From NCBI GenBank assembly GCA_029204225.1, contig CM055095.1, forward strand, positions 37,598,597 to 37,662,596: 64,000 nucleotides of DNA. Direction: 5' to 3'. Numbering within the stretch: the stretch's first letter is position 1; each line of letters starts with the position of its first letter. Under the pieces are notes generated by a model. It ran no database searches. It was not told the origin of the DNA and saw only the letters and a list, made by a program, of their open reading frames with translations. Source of the DNA: Diphasiastrum complanatum. Taxonomy: Eukaryota > Streptophyta > Lycopodiopsida > Lycopodiales > Lycopodiaceae. A program made the translations under genes and the position numbers. Below are positions 1 to 12,811 of this stretch, piece by piece.

Positions 1-3000
1 TTGCAAGCTCTCCATCAACTTTGGGCTTCTTGAGCCCCAGGTCAGTTCTGGATTTCTTTGCTGTATCATTGTATATACTTGGCAGTCGTTCTGCCTCTTC
101 TTGTTCTACCCTTTGAGACCTCACAATTTTAGGAGAACTTTCTCCAGATGGAGTTTCAGTCTCAGGAATTTTATAATTTTGCAAAACCTGCAAAAGACAA
201 TTTGTGCATGATTATCCATCTCCGCAAACATAAGTAGAAGTTAAAATATATTACAATAACGTAACTGCAAAGTTAGAGAGAGAGGCACCATGCGAATCCT
301 TCCTATCATTACAGCCCCTAGATTACACTCCTGCACTGGTAGTAAATACCTTCATTAACTTTCCCTGTGAAATTAAAGTCTTCAATTTTGAGCCTAATAA
401 TCTCCGAAAATTTGAAGGCACAGCATGATGTTCCTGCATAGGCATAACCGAACTGTTATCGTATATGTTTTGATAGTCATTAATGTCCCAGCACCAGTTC
501 TCAATACATTCTGTTGTAAGCTTTGGATTTTCTGATTTGGGCTCTCCTAGTGCCTACTCATATTACGCCAGGTCCTAAAAACCCCACAACAGAGTTAAAT
601 ATACATTCAAGTTTCAGGCCGTTTGCTGAAATCCCACAGCAGGAAGCCAAATGTGGACATATCTCCTGCCTCCAAAGTAACCATAATACTTGTCTGATTG
701 TGCTTTTGACTCATAAAAACCTTCTACCCTCTCCCCACAAAAAGAAAAAGTTTTCCCATTGCCAAAATCAAGAGAGAGAATCTGTCACACCAGTTCACCC
801 ACCTCGATATAGCTTGCAATTGCAGAATTACTGGAACCAGCAGGGTCCTTTAATGTCAAGACAGCCTCCAACACAAGTGCATCATAACTGCAGCATCACA
901 TGCACAATCTTTGTCAATTCAAACCTGCTGAGCACTTAGCAAAACTAGAAGAGTATACCACACAAATCCAAACACATCTATGCCAAGCTTATAAAATAAG
1001 AAGCTTGTAGGCTGTGAGGATACTGTAGCATGCAGTTAGAATAGATATATAGGCCATGATCACAATAGCTGCAGAAAATGCTGGGTCTTGATTCAGAGTT
1101 GTCTTTTTGCATGACTGCACAAATGAGGAGCTTTCCAAATACAGCATCAGCCCAGAATATGATTTGAGATTATTTGAATGACCGCGAATAATAAAACTAC
1201 ACCTTGACTCCTGTCGAGCATCTAAGCAAACATCTATCTCAAAATTCAACCGAAAGCACAAATACGTCAATTTGAACTTATGAAGGCCAGAAGACATAAT
1301 GAAACATACATACATCTGATGCAATTAACAACACATTCACACATGATAGTGCTTAAAATAGAATAATGAATATCAAACTGTAGATTGTAGACCAATCCCC
1401 AACTAAGATCTTCATACAACCAACAATAAGCTGGGGGTGTGATGTGTTGCAAGTATATCAGTTTCGAGCCTTTGCAAATCGATTTTCACGATTTTGGAGT
1501 TTGGAACAAGCTCTAATTTTGTGCTCGAACAAAAATAGGTGAATAAGGCACTTTCATCACATTCTCTGAAGTAATGACCAGTTTAGGTAACTATAATTTT
1601 GCTGTCCATGATCTTCCACCACTGAGCTTTCTATTGAACTCCTCCAATAGCATGTCAGAAACAGAGACCTATTCTCCTACCACTGGTCCACCAACATGGT
1701 AATTCAAACTGCCAAACTAGGAACCGAATCAGCGAATCGGACTCAAAGTTTGTATATCTGCAATAAAAATTGTTTTTCAAGTATCCAGCCATAAATTTCA
1801 TTTCTGTTTCAAATTTCAAATGACCAGATTCCAGAATCATCCTTCTAATTCAATTGTCAACAAATTACAGTACATATTACAGTCTACAGTCAGCAGTAAA
1901 GATTCAAAAGTCTACGGACCACAATGTCAAGACTGAAAGACATATGTTTAATGTACAGTACACCGTAATCCGTGTGCATAGACCATAGACTCATAGTACA
2001 TCATTACTGGAATTACATAATGCAGTGTAGTGCACTCCAGAGCCCAGAGTCCACAAAACTGAAATGAGATGAAATTTGAAGTTGCAACTTGCCCAATGCC
2101 AACATCAGAACCATAAGTATTAAGATTAGAAAGGTAACTGAGAGCTTTGGCCATGAAAACTGAGAGTCTGAATTTGAAATTATACGATAATAAATATAGA
2201 TCAATGCATCATCCAATATGAAATGAGATGTATACATTCCAAGTTCTCCCCTATCTCACTCTCTCCCCCCTTGCCACATACTCCTTCCCCTCTCTTCTCC
2301 TTCTCCCTCAATCTCCATTGCTTTTCTCCTCCTCTCCCTCGCACTCTCCTTCTGTAAATAACTCAGAATCGGCCATGCAGTCCAATTTATGCAATAGGCC
2401 AGGCCAGTTCAGGCCCGTGGCAGATTTGAATCTGCTGATCCCAACAAGTGCTGATTTGTTGCCTACAAATTAACAATTTGTGAAACTTTATTCGTATGAT
2501 AGATATGATCTCAGCTACTTAAGATTTGAGTGGGTGGCATCCCAGATACACATGATGAAATCAAGAAGCCAAACGCTTTCTCAAGACGACCCTTGGCCCC
2601 TACAAGTTCAGGTATGGTAAAAGCTTGGAGGACTAAAGGAAAATGCCACACTAGTTATCAGATTCACTTCTCTTCAGTGTCGTTAGGAGGTCCATAGAGT
2701 GAGGGCTGAGTTGAGAGGTACTTGTATTTTCATGGATGATGACCTCACATATATCTAGAGGAGTGCCACAAGGCCTTTTCAACAAGCCAAAGACACTCAT
2801 AGATGGGTTATTTTTGGGGATGGTAGATCATATTTCAAAAATAGGACAGTTCCAAATCATCATACATAGGGGACTCGGAGCCCTTGGGCATGGGAGCACC
2901 CCAGGGTCCTAGCCACACCTGTTACGAATAATATTCGTTCATCCTCAACAGCAGGTGATTTGAGACATTTTGTTAATGATGAAGATATTTTATTTTTCCT

Positions 3001-6000
3001 GAAAACAAACGAGTCATGTCCCCTGTAAAGGTAGAGGCTATATTCTGACTGATCATCTCTATGCAGAGAGTCTTGAAGTTTAGAATTTTCCCATATTGGG
3101 AGAATGAGATATCCATGACTAGCACTCACATCTCTTCTTGTAGGATCTATGAGCAAGGTCATCACTCATCATGCTACTTAGTACTATCAAACCTCTCACT
3201 TGTTGGAGTCATTTGGCATTTCCATATCTTACCTTCCTTGACCTCAATGGGACTCATTCATAAATCTTGAGGTCTATTTACCGATCATACATCCTCTAGT
3301 ATGGTCCACTAAGAGAGTTGGAGACAAAGGTAGACTTCTATTGGACTCACTTCTTGGAGATGGATGCAGTCAGCAATATGTTCATACCTTGATATCCAGA
3401 CTCAAAACTATCACACAACCTCATTCACAATAGTCCATTTGCAGCAATTACACGTAGAGATAGGGTGTTTCCATAGGATTCTTAGGGAAGATAGCATGTA
3501 CTAGTTGTGTACTATGAATGAGGTGCAAACTAAAGAGCAGTTCATCTTTCAATGCCCGGTATATTATGAGATCAAAGATGGATACCATTGTCTCTTTTGC
3601 AAGCATTCAGTCATGCTTTGCTCATCGATTGGCCCCAATTTCCTCTAATGAGGAGTCATTGACCGTCTCAAATTGGTCCTATGACCTCTAGAGCTACCGC
3701 TATCGCCAAAATATGTTGGATCCATGAGTGGATCCTAACACTCTTTCCCTCCTCAAGAATATCATCACTCCTCGATGACAAACTCGGGATGGGACCTCTA
3801 TAGCGGGGCTTGAATCTCCCAGGTAGCTTTGGACAATGTTAAAATTTTCCAAGCTACCAAAAACTTGGGAATTAGACAATTTCTCAGTTGTTGCTATCTT
3901 TGTTCTAAGATATGCTCGAGTCCATGAGTTGCCATATATTGTTCTTGTAGGGGTACAGTGCCGCCCACTAGGCCGTCCCCTCCATGCAAGCATTTCTTTG
4001 AACGACTTACATGAAAAACTAGATGCACTTTGCATTTCTCAAGCAATTGTAACTTGTAAGCTACCACACTGACCTATTTAATAATTTGCCTTGGTCCACA
4101 ATGTCTTCGTGATAGTTTTGCACACTTGCCAATTCTCATCACCTTAGATTTAAGTGGCACTAGCAAAAAGACCATATCACCTCTCTCGAACTCCCTATAC
4201 GAAGGATTTCACGTTCATAAGTCTCCGCTCTAGCTCACGACTTGGAAAGACTTTGATGCGCTAAATCCAAATTAGCCTGCAATCAAGTCAAGAAATTTGC
4301 AATGCTAGATACCTTCCTAGGTATTCCTAGAGTTGTTGGACTCGTCAGTTGGAATCCATAATTGAGCTCAAATAGGCTCATCCTTGTAAACACATGTTTT
4401 TTATCATTATACACATACTCTACTAGTGGCAAATATTTCATCCAGTTAGTTTGCGTCTCACTAACATATGCTATAAGCATATCCTCTAGGATCTAGTTGA
4501 CTCTCAATTTGCCCTTCCGTCTATGGGTGTTCACTTATTTGCATTTGCAATTGTGTTCCAAACTTGGCGAACATTGTTGTCCAAAATGTTCCTGTGAACT
4601 GGAATCTTTGTCTGACACAATGGACTTCGAAGCCCATGCAATCTAAGTACGTGATCAATGAACAATCTTGCAACTTGCGGAGCTATCACTTTCTTTTTGG
4701 TGAGGGCAATGAAGGACCATTGGGCAGTAGAGCAGAACAAAGAGAGAGATAGGGTGATGTAGGGCTAGGAAAAAAAAATTCCAGCAACTAGACAATAGCA
4801 AGAAAGTGATCATACATATGAAAGAGATGACCACCTTCAAAAGTAAAAGTTAGGGTTTCTAAAATTAGGGCTTCCAAAAAGTGACCAACAAAGAAAATGA
4901 CTTCTTCAAGGGCATTCAATCGCTAGGAAACCAATGCAACTAACAAAATTCAATTACGATCACCAAAAGAAAGATTTAGGCGAAAAATGTCTATGGGCAG
5001 CTAGAGAGAGAAAATTATAAGAGAGTTTTAGAGAGAGAAAAAAATCAGCAACTAAAGAAGGTAAGTGCTCATGTATTTGTGTCCAGCTCTTATCGAGAAA
5101 AACTATGAAAGAGATGACCTTCAAAAGTAAGAAAATAATTAAGGTTCCAGAAATCAGCCAACAAATAAAATGACTTTTTCAAGGGCACCAACTACTAAGA
5201 AACCAATGCAACTGAGAGAACTAATTCTTATCACCAACAAAAAAGTTATGGAGAAAATGTCCATTGAAGGCTAGAGAGAAAAACGGCCAGAGAACAAAGA
5301 ATTTCTGGAGCGGGAAAAAAAAATTCAGCAACTAAAGAAGGCAAGAAAGTGCTTTAATACCATGTTATGAACTCAATCACTAATATTGGCATCAAATGAA
5401 GCATAAGACAGCATATCTCAAGCAAATGTCCAACTGAGATCTCTAAAAACATGAAACTCCCCTATAAGAAGCTCAGGACTCCGAACTCATAATTTGAGAA
5501 ATGGTAGATCCAAGGCCCATGTTTATACTGACATTGCAAATGTCTAGACGGTTACAAGTGCAACCTTCTTGTAGGGTTCCCAAATTAGGGTTTTTAGCCT
5601 TATCCACTAAAAACAGTCTTATCTAATTAAAGGGGTTTAAAAACAATAGAATAGGCATGGAAAAACAATTATGGGACCCCAATAGATTGCAGGTACTTAT
5701 GTGGCCAAAAGTAGAAAAGTAAGGACTATGTAATGTATGCCATAACATGTGGCAATGATGATTGGAAGACGTTCACACGCAGTAACATCTTCTAGTGGAC
5801 ACGAGCTACTTCAATCTACTATTACTTTCTATTTTTCAGGCCGTAGTCCACATGAAGACAAGTCTAACAGTACCTCTAAGAATGGGGCAGTTGTCCCCTC
5901 CAAACATTTGACCCCAGAAAGAGTGCAACTGGGCTACCCAAAGATAGTGCAAGTAGGCTACCCCAGAGATGGTGGAAGAAAAATTAACTTGAATTGAGGG

Positions 6001-9000
6001 ATTATTATGAAAGCAAATCTAGGGGGAAACAAGAGAGGCCTATTCATTCAGCAGGACCAGAATCACAGCAGGTTGGTTTTTTGCACAAAAATATTGATAT
6101 CTGAAGTCCCCAAGCATAATTTCAGCATAAGTACTTCATAAAATCTGAAACTTCCATATATGTTCTTCATAATCCAATGAGTTAAGCCCACCAGCTATAA
6201 AGAGAGTCTCATAAAGAAGTGACCCACAAAGCCTAAAGACAAAGATAACAGCACGTATATCTAGATATGGAACCTTACTTTGAACCCAATGACCTTTTGT
6301 CCACTGCATTGTGTGACAACTCCGTGCCATTTGTGATTGTCAAAGGTGCCACATCTTCTAAAAAATCTGGTGCCTCCATCGCTAAGGGAGTCACTGACAC
6401 AGCCTCTTCCATCAGCTTCATCATCCCTGGTCCTGCTGGGGAAGCCACACTTTTGGAGGACCTTGAACCAGTACCATTTACACTTGCACTTATATTTCTC
6501 CATTTGTCCTGCATTGACATAGGAAAACAAAGATCCAAGGTGAATCTCTAATAAAACATCAGCACCTTTTGTTACACTCAAAAATAATTCTATAAGAACC
6601 TAATTTTGCAGCAATAAAAGAGACTTACAAAATGGACTCTTTTTTCAAATCTCATACACCGAATCATTTCCAAAGCTTTTTCATGCATGTTGATGAACCA
6701 ATGAAGAGATTCTTACTCACATATTCGAAACCCAAAGAGAATTTGAAAGTTAGAATTTGCAAAGATTCTGAACAGGAAGTAGACCAAAAGGGTGAAAACT
6801 GGCAACATGGTAATTGCGAGTCGGACTCAAATATTATACAATTCAAACCCTCACCTAGGACAATTTCTGCAATCAGTTTGTCAGACTTTCAGGTTTTTAT
6901 TGAGATATCTCCACTAGCAAGAGCTTAATTGATTGTAGAAATCAAACATCAAACAAAAAGCACATCCAACATCCCATACACATGCACTGCATTTATTTTC
7001 ATATGGGTCTCACCCCAAAGAGCCCAAAAATAGTTGCTTCATACTTTAAACTATGTCAAGCCATGTCTGACAAATTACAATGCCAACCTCTCCACTGATA
7101 TTGTAAAGCCCTACCCTTGGAAAGTTCCATCTATACTCAGTATTGACTATTTTGCAAGAACATAATGATTGAATCTCACATACAAGTACGCCCAAAATCA
7201 AGATCAAACTTCCATGGAGCCCTGACTACCCAATATGTATTAGGATGTACTCTTGAATAAACACTTTCATAAAAAAAGTCATCCTGAATAAAACAATACT
7301 TCTACTTTAACTCTAGGCCCTAGGGTAGTGATTGAGCATAAAAAATGTGCAAACTTTAACACTCCAAGGAGTCCATTTAGAACATACTACACCATCAACT
7401 CCATCATGCATAGCATAGACTATGCCACAGCATCCCCAGTAAAATCACCAAGAGTAGGTGGAAGAAACATATATACGAATATGTCCACATCATTATTTGT
7501 GGGTATGAAGCCCAATTGTAGAGTAATCTCAAATGAATTAATGTTTAACAAGCTCTTTAGATGTCCTAACAATGCATGAAACATAGTTGCAACTGACATC
7601 AATGTTTCATCAAACCGGTACGATTTGAATCAGTAGACAAAGAAATTGTTCAAAACGTTTTTTTTTAAGGAGCTTCATTTTGGATGTAATCTTCACTAAT
7701 CCAAGATAGTGCGAATATATCATTTCAAATAGAATCTTCACTAACACAACCTATTTATGGTGTCAAAGGGCCCGAATTAGGGTGAGGTGTACGAGTGAAA
7801 CTGTTGATGTATCTTGCTATCAGGTACCTACTATTGTTTTTCAAACCAGCTTTGAAGAGCTTCTCCATTCGCTTAAACTATAAGTTTAACACTGAGCTTG
7901 AAGTCACAGATCTGATTATACATTTTGATACCAGGTGTCTTGCTATCACTGATCAAGTACCTGCTACTATGTTTAGAAACGATTTTCAAAGTCATTCAAA
8001 TTTTAATCTTTGTGAGTTATGACTTGTAATTTCACTGCAGCCAATGAACACTCAGCATCTTGGATTCAAAAATCAACAGTCAGGAGACAAGACCTGATTC
8101 GAATACACTTTAGAAAGCCTTAACTGCACCATAAATCCTAAACTAGCACTGGTCTTTGCTACAATAAAAGGCGAGAATAGAGCCAACAAAAAAATCCTAA
8201 AAAGATTCATTGATTCAATCCCAAAAAGACTGATTCTTTCATGATTAAATTGGTTAAACCGCCCAATGAAACATTGGACACAAACGGAAAGGATGAAGGT
8301 CCATCTGCTACATACAGTATCACGTATGGTTGCCAAATTGGAAGGCATTCCTGAACAATATTTAAAATCACTTTTATTTTTCTTGTTTTCATAAAATAGA
8401 AACGTCGATTACATCTTATAGCATACCGTATCTTAGTTGCATCGAAAAACTTCATGACACCCAAAAGTAGAGGATGTGGACGTAGTGTACAGTTAGAAAA
8501 TTCAAACATTGCAAACATTTTGAGCCTTCTCTTTTACAAGTTTTGCACTTTGTATAATATCTTATTATAGACTTGTAAATGCTCATGAGTGAGACATGAG
8601 GGTCCGGGCCGGACATTCCGCGTCCGGCGTCCGGACCCGGACGCGTCCAATTTTTTTTTTTTTTTTTTGTAATGAATTTTTTTTTAAAAAAAAGCGGGCG
8701 TCCAATTTTTTTTTTTTAGCACAAAAAATGAAAAAAAAATTTAAAAAAAAGAAAAGAAAAGCGGACGCGTCCGCCATCCGCTTCCTTAGATCCCATATAT
8801 AAGAGCTGATTCAAACCCTTACTTTAAATATCATATACACACTTTCTAATGTTTAACATTCATAATGAGAGGATGTGAGTGATTGGCTGCCACAAGAAGG
8901 GAGTGGGGGTCTCAAAAATGCTCCACCAAGTCATCGGAAGTAGCCTAGGCTCTTGCTCATTGGCCAAAGGCCAATGGAAAATGCCCTACTACAGCTTGTG

Positions 9001-11092
9001 GATGCACCTATTGCACTTGATAGCTTAGTTCTTTGCTAATGTTTGCAAACTTGCAAACTCAATTGCGTTTGTAGTGGTGGTTCAATTTAATAAATGAGTA
9101 CAAATTTTCAAGTCAATTTTGACGTAGAAAACAAGTAAATCTTGTAGGGCCATTTTGTACTTTTTGTACTAATATGTATAATGTAGCAACTAAGATGTAT
9201 TTTGCTCCTACAGGTCGCCATACAAATTTCTAAGCAAAAGAAACAAAAAAAAAGGTAAATGTTCCCCACATCCCCTTGCAAACCCATTCACAAGCATTTG
9301 CGTTGGCCACATTTGTTGGTAACTATGCTGATTGCTAGTCCTTGCCTAGATCAATCCTCTCCACAAAGCAAAACCAAAGCTCCTTGTATGTCTCCTAGAG
9401 CTCAAATACCTCGACAGGGTAGAGCGGGTGCGGGTGTGCAATTGTGTGGATAGGGCAAAGGAACTTGTTCCACTTGTGTAGCCAAATATATTGTATCTAG
9501 TCCATCTTGCAAACACGAGCCACGACTTGCATTAAACAACCATCCATATTGATGGTAATAACATACAAGGTTTAGAATGGCAATGCCACATAAAAAACAA
9601 GTTACCTATCGTGTGCTAGAATCTACCAAATTAGAACCTTGAATATCTGGCCTAAAAATGCACATCAAGCTTATGGTGCTGCCCTCTAGATTCATCAGAC
9701 AACAACTAGATAAACTGTTGAGGCACAATCACTGACAGTTGCCTACTACCAAAACTACTTAGCAAATAATATAAAGGCAAAGCACAGCCATTGAGTTCCC
9801 TAACCCCATCCTAATAGTGAAACTCGAGGATTGGTGACGATCCTACATAGCTCCTATTGCACAGGTAGCGAGCCATTAAGTGGCATGCAAATATGGTAGG
9901 TGTGGGCTCACAGGCAGGGCCTAGTACAACATGGACAAGGCCTAGTATGGGTGCAGGGCCTAGTACATCACGTCTATTGCTAATGCACTGATTAGGATCA
10001 TTTGGATCAGCTCGGCTTTGAGAATAGGATATGTACATCAGATATCAGGAGCATCAGTCAAGCAATGTGATTCCATACATGCACACATTGATATGCATAC
10101 GCTCAACTTGATTTTGCTTCAAGATTTTGTAGTCACTCGATGGTCAGGGACCTAGGCAACTGTCGTTTGCACCCTAAGCCCTAAACCCTTAAACTAGCAA
10201 TAGTTTACTTAAGGCCTACAACATCCTAGATTTCATTCTATCTCATTCTACAGAATATAACTGAAACTGGTTGAAACCAGAGAATGACTGTTTTCTCCTT
10301 ATTTCAGCATTAGACCTATTGGACAGCCGGGTTAATTGCAAGATCTTAGAAAAAATGGATGCAACATCTTCAATGTTCTATCAGCTCATTGATCTAGTGA
10401 ATTTGTGTTAGTGAAACATGTCATAACACAAGCCAACAAGTTACCATTGCAAGGATCTGTAGGGCATTTGGCTTAGTAAGCTGGTCAAGTAGGGCTTTTG
10501 TATCAATTTAAATACATTGTTCAAGCACATATTGCTACCAACAAAGTTGGCAATACGCAATTTAATATTTCTAACAAGTACATGTTAAATAGATACATAT
10601 ATGTCTACACTGACTTTCATAAGCAAGCAAATAGCTATATTAGTATCAATAGCTTACTGTTTGGATAATTTGTAGCCTGTTTCTACATCCAACTGTCAAT
10701 GGACAAAGAGAAGGAAGAAGGCTATTATTATTGTTTATTATTGCGTGATATTACCCCAGGAGGTACCCTACCTCAAATTGTTATCTGGAAAATCACTAAA
10801 TGTAAGACCAAAGGTCAATCAGCAACCTGACTATTTTCTATTTGCAAGAACTTAAAAATAGATCATTAATTTACAGAAATCTAAAAAGGCTACACGAATT
10901 TTGTTAAACAATATGAGAGCTAAAAACCCAATCCTTTCTGACCTTCAAATCTACATTTGAACGTGAAGCAAGGCAGGGACCAAGCGTGGAATCCTTCTGA
11001 ATAGCGCGCCATTTTCCAGGCCCGTACTTCTCAACACCTGCCCGGAGTGCAGCCTCCTCCTCTTGTGTCCACTTTTGCTTTGGAGCACCCAT
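1..11092 (-). CDS. TRB: TRB / single-Myb-histone telomere-repeat-binding protein, 5 exons, 3' end outside window
   Basis: Five coding exons were assembled by eye on the minus strand: 11092-10943, 6508-6279, 887-803, 433-350 and 187-1. All junctions are GT/AG and the reading frame is continuous (intron phases 0, 2, 0, 0), giving about 245 residues before the window edge. Exon 1 opens with MGAPKQKW and, with exon 2, forms a single N-terminal Myb repeat (tryptophans at residues 8, 28 and 53) with the telobox-type helix VDLKDKWRN, split by intron 1 between VDLK and DKWRN. Exons 3-4 form a linker-histone H1/H5 globular domain (residues about 128-183, with YDALVLEAV and VPSNFRRLL). This Myb plus H1 order is diagnostic of plant TRB/SMH proteins, which bind telomeric and telobox DNA in the nucleus and recruit chromatin factors. 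The C-terminal coiled coil expected of the family lies beyond position 1. The start chosen is the family-typical MGAPKQKW; an in-frame ATG 14 codons upstream (11134) is less likely. Confidence 0.93.
888..3441. other. TRB intron 2, left part: no gene seen
   Basis: Intron 2 of the TRB gene spans 6278-888. This 2.5-kb left part is AT-rich with only short open frames in all directions and no recognisable protein similarity. A pyrimidine-rich run occurs at about 2250-2350 (C/T with few purines). Nothing here is supported as coding. Confidence 0.5.
3442..3605 (+). pseudogene. Scrap of a retroelement C-terminal region (non-LTR type), antisense in TRB intron 2
   Basis: Read on the plus strand this encodes, with one stop codon near 3504, [11 protein letters not shown] then [21 protein letters not shown] and [13 protein letters not shown]. 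The pattern of a Cys motif followed by E-x-F-I-F-x-C-P-x-Y-x-x-I resembles the small Cys/His region found after the reverse transcriptase of plant non-LTR elements (zf-RVT-like). No reverse transcriptase was recognised upstream (2500-3440). It is a fragment, is opposite in orientation to the host gene and is surely non-functional. The assignment rests on pattern memory, so it is tentative. Confidence 0.35.
4782..5340. repeat. Tandem duplication (about 265-280 bp units) in the gypsy leader
   Basis: The phrase CAGCAACTA recurs at 4782, 5046 and 5326. The sequence between the first two (agagatgacc, aaagtaa, caacaaa, caagggca, gaaaccaatgcaact) is repeated between the second and third with many small differences. 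It is therefore two diverged tandem units and a partial third, lying between the primer-binding site and the integrase scraps. Confidence 0.75.
5363..5747 (-). repeat. LTR (5') of the intronic gypsy element
   Basis: A 385-bp segment bounded by the 7-bp inverted ends TGTTATG and CATAACA. It is directly followed on the minus strand by a Met-tRNA-like primer-binding site at 5362-5351. It contains one telobox-like TTAGGGTTT at 5585-5593. Confidence 0.7.
6509..10942. other. TRB intron 1 (4.4 kb), no gene apart from repeats
   Basis: Bounded by the donor GTCAGA after exon 1 (10942) and an acceptor TGTCAATGCAG before exon 2 (6509). It holds a foldback repeat at 8596-8775 and a short run of telomere-like units (ccctaagccctaaaccct) at 10172-10189. 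No supported coding sequence was found. Three copies of ggcctagta at about 9908-9970 are a minor local repeat. Confidence 0.6.
8596..8775. repeat. GC-rich foldback element with poly(T)/poly(A) core (MITE-like)
   Basis: CpG-rich blocks at both ends (GGACGCGTCC at 8639-8648 and the 14-bp palindrome GCGGACGCGTCCGC at 8761-8774) flank T-runs followed by A-runs, so the segment can fold on itself. The left block has several overlapping GTCCGG units. The composition contrasts sharply with the AT-rich intron around it. No target-site duplication or transposase was identified, so the class is unknown. Confidence 0.5.
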
Positions 11093-12811
11093 TGAAGGAA
11101 AGTCACAGTCCAACAACCTTAGCCTTACCTTCAAGCTTTTCCGCTTCCTTTAAGAAACTTCTTTTTTGCCAATTCTGACCAAAATGAAAGGTTGTCTAAA
11201 AAAGTCCATACAAAACAACTCTTACAGCAGTAAGCCAATCCGGTTCCTACAAAACTCCAGCTTGAATCCCTAACCTTTTTTGCAATGACTGCCCTAAAGT
11301 CTGCAAGAGATTAACATCCTTCAAAAGTCACCAATGTTGGAGGCATAATCTACATTCTCTAATCACCAATATTCACTGTGTTCTTTGGCACATGTCAGCA
11401 GCCTTGTCCATGCAACTAAAAAACCAGGGTCAGACAAGAACTGCTCGGAACCATAGACACTATAAAAGTTTCCAAGGGAGAAGGTTAACTATACGACAAT
11501 GCCAACATTTAAATGCCAATCGCTAAAATAAGCACATTACCTAACTAGTGGCAACAGCACTCCAATCTGAAAAACAGAGCTTGGTCTAAATTTTGAAGAA
11601 GGGGTAACTGTAACAAGCTATTGCCACAAGCTCGGAATAACACAAGTGGAAAACAAGATCGTATTTCAGCAACCGATAAAACGGAGGCGTCAAGTAATAA
11701 GATAGCATCAGTAGATAAATTCCACGATATGGTCAAATTTCAAAAATGTGAGGAAAGGGGATTTATCAATTCCTGATGTAAAGAAGCACCAGAAACAGAA
11801 CTCCTTGCCTATTTGACAATTCAGATGACCAGCTAGTAAAGAAACAATGCTCACGAGAACGGTCCAAATAGGTTACAAAGAGTAAAGCGAAGCAGGAAAT
11901 TCAGTAGATGCAAAGAAATAAGTGACACCAACAGCCGGGAGGAGTAAATCTCAGATAAAGGCAAGCGCCAGCGGAAAGTAAAACAAAACTCAACCTGCTC
12001 AATATCATTCTCAACATTCCACGGACGGATGATGAACACCCCAAACCCCACGGCTTCTCACGTTTTACCCTTGAGAAAAAAAAAACTCAGCCAGCCCCGC
12101 TTCTTCATTACACTGCAAAACCGAACAAAAGATAGGACGAGAAAGAAGACCGACAGACTCCTTGTTCTTTGCGCCAGGCAAATATCTCAAAGGAAAGCTT
12201 AGCAAGATCGCATGAATGCCAATCAACATAAGCAAGCGCTCGCTCGATGGCGATGGCGATGGCGATGGCGATGGCGGGCAATAGAGCTAGAAGGGGAGCA
12301 CGCAACAGAGAAAAGGAGATATCTAATGATATGACGAGGAAAAAAGAGGGAGAAAAAAAATATAGGTGAGGGAGAGTTAAATGAAAAAGTACATGGTAGA
12401 GCAAATGAGGACTAAACAGGTGTAAATGTTTCAAATCTAAAGGTATTTGCCAAATCGAGGCAAATCCCAAATTCGTCTTCCTTTTTAATTACATGCACTT
12501 CCCAATTTTAGCATGCAATGTGCCAACACACATTTCAAGCTCCATGCAACTATACTTTTGCGCACGCAATGCTTGGGAAAATTGGCAAATTATAGGAATG
12601 GAATCGGCAATTTTTTTTCAAATCGACAGCATAAAATGTATGACGATTTTTTATACAAAGCATATATACGTTTTTAAACGTCTTTAAAAAATTGAGAAGT
12701 TCTATAAAAAAGTCGTCAAAAAACTTGAGAAGTTCTATAAAATGGGTCCCCATGGACAAAAACAATTATTGATTGGGACCGGTTCGTTATTCCAAAGTTG
12801 AGGGCACTGAA
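11093..12811 (-). promoter_or_regulatory. Putative 5' leader and proximal promoter of the TRB gene
   Basis: This lies immediately upstream of the TRB start codon and has no convincing coding sequence. It contains five tandem copies of CGATGG at 12245-12276 in a locally GC-richer stretch (about 12130-12300), which on the minus strand reads as a plausible 5' untranslated leader. The 120-residue open frame across it (12470-12108) is low complexity (Ala-Ile run) and is not called a gene. A GT-like donor near 12060-12070 on the minus strand hints at a leader intron, but I cannot place its acceptor with confidence. AT-rich DNA from about 12480 to 12811 separates the leader from an LTR. Confidence 0.45.

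Larger units (their letters stand above)
3690..5747 (-). mobile_element. Gutted Ty3/gypsy retrotransposon in TRB intron 2
   Basis: From right to left on the minus strand there is one LTR (5363-5747), a degenerate primer-binding site (5362-5351, TGGTATTAAAGC, 10 of 12 matches to the Met-tRNA site), a repetitive leader (about 4780-5340), and then integrase scraps only. The scraps are a core piece at 4740-4531 ([17 protein letters not shown]), the region with [13 protein letters not shown] at 4480-4283, and a C-terminal piece with [12 protein letters not shown] and LRRERVLG at 4035-3700. Gag, protease, RT and RNase H are missing, so there was a large internal deletion, and no 3' LTR was found on the left. 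It lies in the same orientation as the host gene and wholly inside an intron. Confidence 0.75.

Noticed and set aside
6267-6551. 94-codon plus-strand open frame opposite TRB exon 2
   Set aside because: It is antisense to a well-supported exon (DKWRN reading on the minus strand) and has no similarity of its own.
12108-12470. 120-codon minus-strand frame with an Ala-Ile repeat
   Set aside because: The repeat is a translation of the CGATGG hexamer run in the probable TRB leader; the rest is low complexity and not in frame with the TRB start.
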